A stretch of DNA of 64,000 nt from Actinostola sp. cb2023 (Eukaryota; Cnidaria; Anthozoa; Actiniaria; Actinostolidae): contig JAUJYZ010001566.1 of assembly GCA_033675265.1 (NCBI GenBank), positions 205,747 through 269,746 of the forward strand, given 5' to 3'. The notes beneath the pieces were generated by a model. It did not search any database, had not been told where the DNA came from, and saw nothing but the letters and a program-made list of their open reading frames with translations. Positions 36,401 to 46,017 of the stretch are shown here, piece by piece. Every line of letters starts with the position of its first letter. The first letter of the stretch is position 1. Made by a program: the position numbers and the translations under genes.

Positions 36401-39400
36401 GCTATATGGGTAATGTTGCAGTGCTTAGCATACTCCACAATGTCCTGGATATGTGCATGTGCCACCTTGTTAGATACAGAGCGTCCTACAGCAGGTCTTG
36501 TTAGATAGGGTATTGATCCTGAGCGTCCTACAGCAGGTCTTGTTAGATAGGGTATTGATTCTGAGCGTCCTACAGCAGGTCTTGTTAGATAGGGTATTGA
36601 ACCTGAGCGTCCTACAGCAGGTCTTGTTAGATAGGGTATTGATCCTGAGCGTCCTACAGCAGGTCTTGTTAGATAGGGTATTGATCCTGAGCGTCCTACA
36701 GCAGGTCTTGTTAGATAGGGTATTGATCCTGAGCGTCCTACAGCAGGTCTTGTTAGATAGGGTATTGATCCTGAGCGTCCTACAGCAGGTCTTGTTAGAT
36801 AGGGTATTGATCCTGAGCGTCATACAGCAAGTCTTGTTAGATAGGGTATTGATCCTGAGCGTCCTACAGCAGGTCTTGTTAGATAGGGTATTGATCCTGA
36901 GCGTCCTACAGCAGGGCTTGTTAGATAGGGTATTGATTCTGAGCGTCCTACAGCAGGTCCTGTTAGATAGGGTATTGATCCTGAGCGTCCTACAGTAGGT
37001 CTTGTTAGATAGGGTATTGATTCTGAGCGTCCTACAGTAGCTCTTGTTAGATAGGGTATTGTTTCTGAGCGTCCTACAGTAGGTCTTGTTAGATAGGGTA
37101 TTGATCCTGAGCGTCCTACAGCAGATCTTGTTAGATAGGGTATTGTTTCTGAGCGTCCTACAGCAGGGCTTGTTAGATAGGGTATTGTTTCTGAGCGTCC
37201 TACAGTAGGTCTTGTTAGATAGGGTATTGATTCTGAGCGTCCTACAGCAGATCTTGTTAGATAGGGTATTGTTTCTGAGCGTCCTACAGTAGGTCTTGTT
37301 AGATAGGGTATTGATTCTGAGCGTCCTACAGCAGATCTTGTTAGATAGGGTATTGTTTCTGAGCGTCCTACAGCAGGGCTTGTTAGATAGGGTATTGTTT
37401 CTGAGCGTCCTACAGCAGGGCTTGTTAGATAGGGTATTGTTTCTGAGCGTCTTGTTAGATAGGGTATGTTTTCTACAGTAGGTCTCTTGTTAGATAGGGT
37501 ATTGTTTCTGAGCGTCCTACAGCAGATCTTGTTAGATAGGGTATTGTTTCTGAGCGTCCTACAGCAGGGCTTGTTAGATAGGGTATTGTTTCTGAGCGTC
37601 CTACAGCAGGTCTTGTTAGATAGGGTATTGTTTCTGAGCGTCCTACAGCAGGTCTTGTTAGATAGGGTATTGTTTCTGAGCGTCCTACAGTAGGTCTTGT
37701 TAGATAGGGTATTGATCCTGAGCGTCCTACAGCAGATCTTGTTAGATAGGGTATTGATCCTGAGCGTCCTGCAGCAGGTCTTGTTAGATAGGGTATTGTT
37801 TCTGAGCGTCCTACAGCAGATCTTGTTAGATAGGGTATTGATCCTGAGCGTCCTGCAGCAGGTCTTGTTAGATAGGGTATTGTTTCTGAGCGTCCTACAG
37901 CAGGTCTTGTTAGATAGGGTATTGTTTCTGAGCGTCCTGCAGCAGGTCTTGTTAGATAGGGTATTGTTTCTGAGCGTCCTACAGCAGGGCTTGTTAGATA
38001 GGGTATTGTTTCTGAGCGTCCTACAGCAGGTCTTGTTAGATAGGGTATTGATTCTGAGCGTCCTACAGTAGGTCTTGTTAGATAGGGTATTGTTTCTGAG
38101 CGTCCTACAGCAGGTCTTGTTAGATAGGGTATTGATCCTGAGCGTCCTGCAGCAGGTCTTGTTAGATAGGGTATTGATCCTGAGCGTCCTACAGCAGATC
38201 TTGTTAGATAGGGTATTGATCCTGAGCGTCCTGCAGCTTTTTTTTTGTTAGATAGGGTATTGATCCTGAGCGTCCTACAGCAGGTCTTGTTAGATAGGGT
38301 ATTGATTCTGAGCGTCCTACAGTAGATCTTGTTAGATAGGGTATTGTTTCTGAGCGTCCTACAGTAGGTCTTGTTAGATAGGGTATTGATTCTGAGCGTC
38401 CTACAGCAGATCTTGTTAGATAGGGTATTGTTTCTGAGCGTCCTACAGCAGGGCTTGTTAGATAGGGTATTGTTTCTGAGCGTCCTACAGCAGGGCTTGT
38501 TAGATAGGGTATTGTTTCTGAGCGTCCTACAGCAGGTCTTGTTAGATAGGGTATTGATTCTGAGCGTCCTACAGTAGGTCTTGTTAGATAGGGTATTGTT
38601 TCTGAGCGTCCTACAGCAGGTCTTGTTAGATAGGGTATTGTTTCTGAGCGTCCTACAATAGGTCTTGTTAGATAGGGTATTGATCCTGAGCGTCCTACAG
38701 CAGATCTTGTTAGATAGGGTATTGATCCTGAGCGTCCTGCAGCTTTTTTTTGTTAGATAGGGTATTGTTTCTGAGCGTCCTACAGTAGGTCTTGTTAGAT
38801 AGGGTATTGTTTCTGAGCGTCCTACAGTAGGTCTTGTTAGATAGGGTATTGTTTCTGAGCGTCCTACAGCAGATCTTGTTAGATAGGGTATTGTTTCTGA
38901 GCGTCCTACAGCAGGGCTTGTTAGATAGGGTATTGTTTCTGAGCGTCCTACAGCAGGTCTTGTTAGATAGGGTATTGTTTCTGAGCGTCCTACAGCAGGT
39001 CTTGTTAGATAGGGTATTGTTTCTGAGCGTCCTACAGTAGGTCTTGTTAGATAGGGTATTGATCCTGAGCGTCCTACAGCAGATCTTGTTAGATAGGGTA
39101 TTGATCCTGAGCGTCCTGCAGCAGGTCTTGTTAGATAGGGTATTGTTTCTGAGCGTCCTACAGCAGATCTTGTTAGATAGGGTATTGATCCTGAGCGTCC
39201 TGCAGCAGGTCTTGTTAGATAGGGTATTGTTTCTGAGCGTCCTACAGCAGGTCTTGTTAGATAGGGTATTGTTTCTGAGCGTCCTGCAGCAGGTCTTGTT
39301 AGATAGGGTATTGTTTCTGAGCGTCCTACAGCAGGGCTTGTTAGATAGGGTATTGTTTCTGAGCGTCCTACAGCAGGTCTTGTTAGATAGGGTATTGATT

Positions 39401-42400
39401 CTGAGCGTCCTACAGTAGGTCTTGTTAGATAGGGTATTGTTTCTGAGCGTCCTACAGCAGGTCTTGTTAGATAGGGTATTGATCCTGAGCGTCCTGCAGC
39501 AGGTCTTGTTAGATAGGGTATTGATCCTGAGCGTCCTACAGCAGATCTTGTTAGATAGGGTATTGATCCTGAGCGTCCTGCAGCTTTTTTTTGTTAGATA
39601 GGGTATTGTTTTCTGAGCGTCCTACAGTAGGTCTTGTTAGATAGGGTATTGTTTCTGAGCGTCCTACAGCAGATCTTGTTAGATAGGGTATTGTTTCTGA
39701 GCGTCCTACAGCAGGTCTTGTTAGATAGGGTATTGTTTCTGAGCGTCCTACAGTAGGTCTTGTTAGATAGGGTATTGATCCTGAGCGTCCTACAGCAGAT
39801 CTTGTTAGATAGGGTATTGATCCTGAGCGTCCTGCAGCAGGTCTTGTTAGATAGGGTATTGTTTCTGAGCGTCCTACAATAGGTCTTGTTAGATAGGGTA
39901 TTGTTTCTGAGCGTCCTACAGCAGATCTTGTTAGATAGGGTATTGTTTCTGAGCGTCCTACAATAGGTCTTGTTAGATAGGGTATTGATTCTGAGCATCC
40001 TACAGTAGGTCTTGTTAGATAGGGTATTGATTCTGAGCGTCATATACAGTAGTTCTTGTTAGATACGGTATCTATTTTGCTGTTTAGTGTGGGCAACTTC
40101 TTGGAGACTGCGTTGATAATATAAAACCTATAAATAATAACAATAATAACAACAAATAGTAATAAGCTAATAAATCATAGAACTTGTCTTGCATTCCGTA
40201 CCGTGACCGTAACTCCGTGCCATAGGTTTTCCACTCTTACGAAAACGACTCCATTGAAAGAGTTTGATTGGATGAGATGCATCTGCACGATTTTTGATTG
40301 GTTCATAAAGGAAGCCATTTGACTGTCACGGTACCACTGGTTTCCCACTCTATACACTTGTTTAGTTCTGTATAAATAATGCACATTATTTCACTTCATA
40401 TGTACACAGGATGGCATTTTAAATTATCAAGCAGTAAAGGAGCGTAAGGAGCCACTGCTTCCAAAGCTGATGACATTTCTAGAAGGTGTGACTATTGAAA
40501 ATCTGTCGATCATTCAGTCAGTTTGAAAACATTTAGTGATTGAGGGAAAGTTTTGTAGGCAAGAACAGTGTATCACTGACCTGTCATCCAAATATTCCTT
40601 TTAAGAACCTTTCTTAATTTTCCATATCAATTATAACTGCCTGTAATCGTGAAATAAAGTGTGTATAATTCATTGAATTGTACATAACTTCACAGGGAAT
40701 TTAGCATTTTAACCAGAGATTACTTAGTGCGTTGTTCTTGCACAGGGCCCGGTTGTACGAAGCCTGGATAAGCGCTATCCACCGGATAAGTCCTATCCAA
40801 CGGATAAAACTGATGCAGTTATCCAATAAATTGTATCCGTTGGATAAGACTTATCCGGTGGATAGCGCTATTCACCTTTCGTGCAACCGGGGCCAGACTA
40901 TCAGGTCTCAATGAAATCTCTCTCGGATGTATTCGAGATTGCACCCCATCCCTACCCCTTGCTTCTCCTTAAATTGTAAGTAAGATTGCTGCTGTTCACT
41001 GCCTCTTTAATTGTTGTCAGGCAAAGAACTCCTTGCATGTGAGTCAGCCATTGCTGACTTTAATAAAATTATTCTGACAATTGGAGGATCGAAAGAACAG
41101 GAAAGAGCAAGGTACGTAAGCAGAGATGCACAGGGAGCCAAACACACTACGTTTTGCAATACGTACATTTGTTGTGTGTACGAACGGATTTACAGTGAAT
41201 GTATGGGACGAACAAATACGTAGATTGTGTGTAAATTGTATGTACATTACCCTGCGAGCAGAGGTTCCTTTTCGTCTTTCTATGTTCACTGAGGCTTTTT
41301 ACTAGACTTTTAGATAGATGAACGGCTTTTGCTAAACGGCTTTTTGTTTTGGCTTTTACCTTGCTGTTCTTGTAGTTCGAGCTACAAGAACAGTAAGGTA
41401 AAAGCCAAACAAAAAGCCGTTTAGCAAAAGTCTAGTAAAAGACTCAGTGAACATAGAAAGACGAAAAGGAACCTCTGCTCGCAGGGTAATGTACATTGTG
41501 TAAATGACCAAAATTGTCGTGAAACTTACACCGGCCATTAAGAGCGAGCGTGAAAGAAGTGCCAGGCGAAGGAGTACTTCAGTTATATGGCATTCATCTC
41601 TTGGAATTATGTTTGATAGCTTAATCAGTGATGAAAGTTTAAGAACTACTCCGAGTTAAGATCGATCTCTTTTCGATGAAATAACGATCATTTATCGCCA
41701 ATGTCATCATATATTGCAACATGATGAGTTTGTTTAGAATAAAAGGGATCCTATTCTGAAGTATGCATTGCCTACAATGTGGAGACGATTTGTAGGTAAA
41801 GAGCATGGGCCATTTTTAGTTCGAGATCAAACGAGAAAATACGTTGAATGCAGCCCATTAGATATAGCAACGCCCCTATCTCAATATGAGTTTGGTTAAC
41901 ATAGAAGGGATCCTATTCTGATATTCTACTGAAATATACGCACCCCTTTCGTGTTGCTACGCGTCATATGTATATGTATTTATTATTATGTATTTATTAT
42001 TATATTATTATATATATGTACACTCGTTTGCAGAAACGTTGTAGTATACATTTATACAAATATGTAATGAGATACAAGATATCTAATGAGATGCAAAGTG
42101 TGGTACATCACTTATTTTCTTCTAAAATATCTGAAACATCAATTTTAGATTAGTATCGCATCCAGCAAGGACAGCGCAATCATTTTCAGCGATATTTCGT
42201 GGTTAAACAGTTGTATTTTAGCATGTTTAACATTTTGCATCTCATTAGATATTTGTATAAATGTATCTACAACGTTTCTGCAATCGAGTGTATACTGTGA
42301 TTTCGTGATTATTTCTTCTTATGTTATATATATTATATATATATGTGATTTAATTATCTATAAGTAAGCTGCTGGAGCGAATCAAGCAAGTATATGATGA

Positions 42401-43382
42401 CCCATCGGAGAGAGCTTTATCACTGAAGGACAGTGCAAGTATAAAGATACGCTCCAAAGTAAGTCTACCTTCATGATGGAGATGATGATGATGATGATCG
42501 ATGATGGTGTTGATGATGATGATGATTTCTACATATGTATTTTAGTAATTACCTGGTTAGTTGTTCTGCCTGGTCATCGTCATTTGCTCTATTCTTCTCA
42601 AACTCATTAATAATTCATGTGAGGACAAAACAAAGTAAATCACTAATTTCTCCAACTGAAGACAAATTTCATTTTCTCAAGAAAGTTAGATATGTCTTGT
42701 ATTAATTTAATTGAGTATTTACCTAAACCCTAAATTATCAAGGATTTAGAGGGCATAAATCACTCACAATTTCTATGTAGATTCTAAGAAAACCATTTGT
42801 AAAGTCAGGAAAACAGAGGGCCGAGGGCATTATAGGATATTTATGCCTGCAAGTGACGTCAATATAACATGCGCGCGAATGATGGTTTATGCAAATTAGC
42901 TGAATTTGCCGCAGGTTTACGTGGCGTCATATTTCTGCGTCAAAATGTAAATTAGCTGCTTCAAAATTAAAACAAGATGGCCGAAGGTGAAGTTGAGTTG
43001 AGTCACTTCTCGATAGATTATCAAAGTTGTACTTTGATAATACATGTAATTTATTATTAATAATATATGATATGTAAATAGAAACTTTTTAACTTATTGT
43101 AAACTATTATTTATATCTATATATACGGCTCTCTGAGAGACCAATCACATGTATTGAAGAGATTCCGTTGTTAAATAAAAGGTTTGATTGATTGATTGAT
43201 TGAGATTTAGACTTTCTTTTGAACTAAATCCTTGATAATTTAGGGCTTAGGAAATATAAATGATATTAATGATCTTTTTTTCGGGCATAATGGTTTATTT
43301 AAGCCCATGAAGTTCATTTATTTATTCAAATAAATAACCTTCATTGGGCCTAACTAAACCATTATGCCCTCAAAAACGCGCC

Positions 43383-43415
<33 letters not shown>

Positions 43416-43524
43416 ATTGATCTATTACATATCATATTATAGATTATATTTGGCACTGGAGACAAGTTTGAAGGCTGTAACAGTCACAGCTAATTCAGCA
43501 TTTGTAAGAGCTGCGTACAGTCAG
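29044..43524 (+). CDS. UPF0415 family protein (C7orf25 homologue), left-arm copy, last exon missing
   Basis: Ten exons: 29044-29197, 30037-30298, 31384-31427, 33126-33219, 34253-34379, 34935-35016, 40410-40485, 41021-41111, 42365-42458 and 43443-43524. Phases agree throughout, and indel-corrected coding length is 368 codons. Recognisable blocks are MAEGKDLFAVLEERFNLAEE, IKASHVQSTNLAHLQGVIKA, IVDVVASNGTNWIKVVARNP, GQGEYGERDLIDQAK, SLTDLGISVQGDVLLD, NLDVSTMIAYVSAVTNGGAS, GKELLACESAIADFNKIILT, DDPSERALSL, IIFGTGDK and TANSAFVRAAYSQ. They follow the order of vertebrate C7orf25 (about 420 residues from memory), a protein of poorly known function. The C-terminal block expected after AAYSQ is absent because the palindrome centre comes first. 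Exon 1 has one extra A (near 29166) and the last exon one extra T (near 43466); the other arm lacks both. Introns hold MITEs and three minisatellites. Confidence 0.88.
30404..30475. repeat. (TTA)n microsatellite, left arm
   Basis: About 23 ATT units with rare TAA interruptions, directly before a MITE. The mirror copy is at 58905-58985. Confidence 0.9.
30482..30640. mobile_element. Palindromic MITE, CACCGAATC family, left arm
   Basis: TA|CACCGAATC at the left and GATTCGGTG|TA at the right, with ATTTGAACTGCCATTGTTCT and its near-complement inside. Same family as 1-165; it lies in intron 2 of the UPF0415 gene. Confidence 0.9.
30691..30873. mobile_element. Imperfect palindromic MITE, left arm
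   Basis: GTTCACTAACAATGAA at about 30738 and TTCATTGTTAGTGAAC at about 30810 pair, and GAGTGGGTTATCGGGATTTA pairs with TAAATTCCCAATAACTCACG. It lies in intron 2 of the UPF0415 gene. The mirror copy is at 58507-58690. Confidence 0.75.
31925..32910. repeat. Minisatellite, 18-bp unit, left arm
   Basis: More than 45 copies of the 18-bp unit TTAAGCCCCCTCCCTCTA. A longer period recurs within it, marked by CCCGCCCGCTCTATTAGG and ATGAATTCCCCTCTATTAAG. It lies in intron 3 of the UPF0415 gene. Confidence 0.93.
33832..33954. mobile_element. Palindromic MITE, GAGTGCAATTTAGAAAAGC family, left arm
   Basis: Shorter member of the family seen at 5420, flanked by TA, in intron 4 of the UPF0415 gene. Confidence 0.9.
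34651..34835 (+). mobile_element. tRNA-derived SINE, left arm
   Basis: GGTGACCACGTGGTGAAAGC resembles a tRNA A-box region and GGTTCAATTCG matches a B box about 50 bases on, giving an internal pol III promoter. It ends near ATCTTGATTTTTTTTTTCAG. It lies in intron 5 of the UPF0415 gene, just upstream of the NLDVSTM exon. Confidence 0.65.
35064..35451. mobile_element. 388-bp palindromic element, left arm
   Basis: CACAGGCAGCCCAATCTCTT at the left and AAGAGATTGGGCTGCCTGTG at the right. The arms are nearly perfect for about 180 bp up to a centre near 35250 (TTTTAGAGGGGGGATCGGAG). GTGTATT flanks both ends and may be a target duplication. Confidence 0.88.
35700..36450. repeat. Minisatellite, 109-bp unit, left arm
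   Basis: About seven copies of a 109-bp unit containing CAGTGCTTAACATACTCCAC and GTAGGTTCTGAGCCAGTGGG. Part of the unit resembles the end of the upstream UPF0415 exon and its donor (34995-35060): GGGTAATGTTG matches AAGGTAATGTTG, and TGCTTAACATACT is shared. Confidence 0.92.
36478..40070. repeat. Minisatellite, 42-bp unit, left arm
   Basis: About 85 copies of a 42-bp unit containing CTTGTTAGATAGGGTATTGA and CTGAGCGTCCTACAGCAGG. Blocks repeat at a larger period: 37697-38071 and 39044-39418 encode the same frame, 1347 bp apart. Three units carry a T-run in place of AGCAGGTC. As 42 is a multiple of three, both strands show long open frames (LLDRVLILSVLQQV; RINTLSNKTCCRTL); I do not call these genes. 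It lies in intron 6 of the UPF0415 gene. Confidence 0.95.
40745..40894. mobile_element. Palindromic MITE, GGGCCCGGTTG ends, left arm
   Basis: GGGCCCGGTTGTACGAAGCC pairs with TTTCGTGCAACCGGGGCC, and GCGCTATCCACCGGATAAG pairs with its complement. It lies in intron 7 of the UPF0415 gene. Elements with this sequence are common in marine invertebrate genomes, to my recollection. Confidence 0.88.
41241..41494. mobile_element. Palindromic MITE, CCCTGCGAGCAGAGG ends, left arm
   Basis: TTACCCTGCGAGCAGAGGTT and AACCTCTGCTCGCAGGGTAA bound a long hairpin whose centre is GTAGTTCGAGCTAC. One side holds about 17 bases (TTTTAGATAGATGAACGG region) absent from the other. It lies in intron 8 of the UPF0415 gene. 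Confidence 0.9.
42019..42292. mobile_element. MITE with TACACTCG ends, left arm
   Basis: TACACTCGTTTGCAGAAACG at the left pairs with CGTTTCTGCAATCGAGTGTA at the right, and TATACAAATATGTAATGAGA pairs with TCTCATTAGATATTTGTATA inside. The mirror copy is at 47108-47381. Confidence 0.85.
42722..43251. mobile_element. MITE with CCTAAACCCTAAATTATC ends and a nested SINE-like tail, left arm
   Basis: CCTAAACCCTAAATTATCAA at the left pairs with TTGATAATTTAGGGCTTAGG at the right. Inside, ATATACGGCTCTCTGAGAG (43122) leads to GTTGTTAAATAAAAGG and (TTGA)n, the form of a retroelement 3' end. A related end occurs in the right-arm-only segment near 63577. The mirror copy is at 46149-46679. Confidence 0.7.
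43283..43369. mobile_element. Short palindrome, GGGCATAATGGTTTA ends, left arm
   Basis: GGGCATAATGGTTTATTTAA pairs with TTAGGCCCAATG-type sequence ending CTAAACCATTATGCCC, with a hairpin centre of TTATTCAAATAA. The mirror copy is at 46032-46118. Confidence 0.8.
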
Positions 43525-43539
43525 GTAAGTGATTGTTAA

Positions 43540-44701
43540 ACAAAATCAGGGCCCTCTATGGATACCAGCCTGCTGTTGAATGGGTTACCCTGATACAATC
43601 AATCAGGGCCTCTATGGATACCAGCCTTGCTGTTGAATGGGGTTACCCTGAATATACAATCGATCAGGGCTCTATGGATACCAGCCTTGCTGTTGAATGG
43701 GTTACCCTGAATACAATCGATCAGGGCCTCTATGGATACCAGCCTTGCTGTTGAATGGGTTACCCTGAATACAATCGATCAGGGCCTCTATGGATACCAG
43801 CCTTGCTGTTGAATGGGTTACCCTGAATACAATCAATCAGGGCCTCTATGGATACCAGCCTTGCTGTTGAATGGGTTCCCCTGAATACAATCGATCAGGG
43901 CCTCTATTGATACCAGCCTTGCTGTTGAATGGGTTACCCTGAATACAATCAATCAGGGCCTCTATGGATACCAGCCTTGCTGTTGAATGGGTTACCCTGA
44001 ATACAATCGATCAGGGCCTCTATTGATACCAGCCTTGCTGTTGAATGGTTACCCTGAATACAATCAATCAGGGCCTCTATGGATACCAGCATTGCTGTTG
44101 AATGGGTTACCCTGAATACAATCAATCAGGGCCTCTATGGATACCAGCCTTGCTGTTGAATGGGTTACCCTGAATACAATCAATCAGGGCCTCTATGGAT
44201 ACCAGCCTTGCTGTTGAATGGGTTACCCTGAATACAATCAATCAGGGCCTCTATGGATACCAGCCTTGCTGTTGAATGGGGTTACCCTGAATACAATCGA
44301 TCAGGGCCTCTATTGATACCAGCCCTTGCTGTTGAATGGGTTACCCTGAATACAATCAATCAGGGCCTCTATGGATACCAGCATTGCTGTTGAATGGGTT
44401 ACCCTGAATACAATCAATCAGGGCCTCATGATACCAGCCTTGCTGTTGAATGGGTTACCCTGAATACAATCGATCAGGGCCTCTATTGATACCAGCCTTG
44501 CTGTTGATTGGGTTACCCTGAATACAATCAATCAGGGCCTCTATGGATACCAGCCTTGCTGTTGAATGGGTTACCCTGAATACAATCAATCAGGGCCTCT
44601 ATTGATACCAGCCTTGCTGTTGAATGGGTTACCCTGAATACAATCAATCAGTGGCCTCTATTGATACCAAGCCTTGCTGTTGAATGGGTTACCTGAATAC
44701 A
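43540..44701. repeat. Minisatellite, 58-bp unit, left side of the palindrome centre
   Basis: About 20 copies of a 58-bp unit containing TACCCTGAATACAATCAATC and GATACCAGCCTTGCTGTTG. It starts 16 bases after the donor of the last UPF0415 exon seen and runs to the palindrome centre, where the orientation flips. Confidence 0.95.
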
Positions 44702-44702
44702 A

Positions 44703-45860
44703 TGTATTCAGGGTAACCCATTCAACAGCAAGGCTGGTATCAATAGAGGCCCTGATTGATTGTATTCAGGGTAACCCATTCAACAGCAAGGCTGGTATCA
44801 ATAGAGGCCCTGATTGATTGTATTCAGGGTAACCCATTCAACAGCAAGGCTGGTATCCATAGAGGCCCTGATTGATTGTATTCAGGGTAACCCAATCAAC
44901 AGCAAGGCTGGTATCAATAGAGGCCCTGATCGATTGTATTCAGGGTAACCCATTCACAGCAAGGCTGGTATCCATGAGGCCCTGATTGATTGTATTCAGG
45001 GGTAACCCATTCAACAGCAATGCTGGTATCCATAGAGGCCCTGATTGATTGTATTCAGGGTAACCCATTCAACAGCAAGGCTGGTATCAATAGAGGCCCT
45101 GATCGATTGTATTCAGGGTAAACCCATTCAACAGCAAGCTGGTATCCATAGAGGCCCTGATTGATTGTATTCAGGGTAACCCATTCAACAGCAAGGCTGG
45201 TATCCATAGAGGCCCTGATTGATTGTATTCAGGTAACCCATTCAACAGCAAGGCTGGTATCCATAGAGGCCCTGATTGATTGTATTCAGGGTAACCCATT
45301 CAACAGCAATGCTGGTATCCATAGAGGCCCTGATTGATTGTATTCAGGGTAACCCATTCAACAGCAAGGCTGGTATCAATAGAGGCCCTGATCGATTGTA
45401 TTCAGGGTAACCCATTCAACAGCAAGGCTGGTATCCATAGAGGCCCTGATTGATTGTATTCAGGGTAAACCCATTCAACAGCAAGGCTGGTATCAATAGA
45501 GGCCCTGATCGATTGTATTCAGGGGAACCCATTCAACAGCAAGGCTGGTATCCATAGAGGCCCTGATTGATTGTATTCAGGGTAACCCATTCAACAGCAA
45601 GGCTGGTATCCATAGAGGCCCTGATCGATTGTATTCAGGGTAACCCATTCAACAGCAAGGCTGGTATCCATAGAGGCCCTGATCGATTGTATTCAGGGTA
45701 ACCCATTCAACAGCAAGGCTGGTATCCATAGAGGCCCTGATCGATTGTATTCAGGGTAACCCATTCAACAGCAAGGCTGGTATCCATAGAGGCCCTGATT
45801 GATTGTATTCAGGGTAACCCATTCAACAGCAAGGCTGGTATCCATAGAGGCCCTGATTTT
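44703..45860. repeat. Minisatellite, 58-bp unit, right side of the palindrome centre
   Basis: Inverted continuation of 43540-44701. Rare variants match across the centre (for example the shortened CTCATG unit at about 44426 and CATGAGG at about 44973), so the two halves are copies of the same stretch. One-base indels are the main differences. Confidence 0.95.
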
Positions 45861-45876
45861 GTTAACAATCACTTAC

Positions 45877-45984
45877 CTGACTGTACGCAGCTCTTACAAA
45901 TGCTGAATTAGCTGTGACTGTTACAGCCTTCAACTTGTCTCCAGTGCCAAATATAATCTATAATATGATATGTAATAGATCAAT

Positions 45985-46017
<33 letters not shown>

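Noticed and set aside
36478..40070. CRISPR-like array of regular repeats
   Set aside because: Units are directly adjacent with no unique spacers, and the context is a eukaryotic intron. It is a minisatellite.
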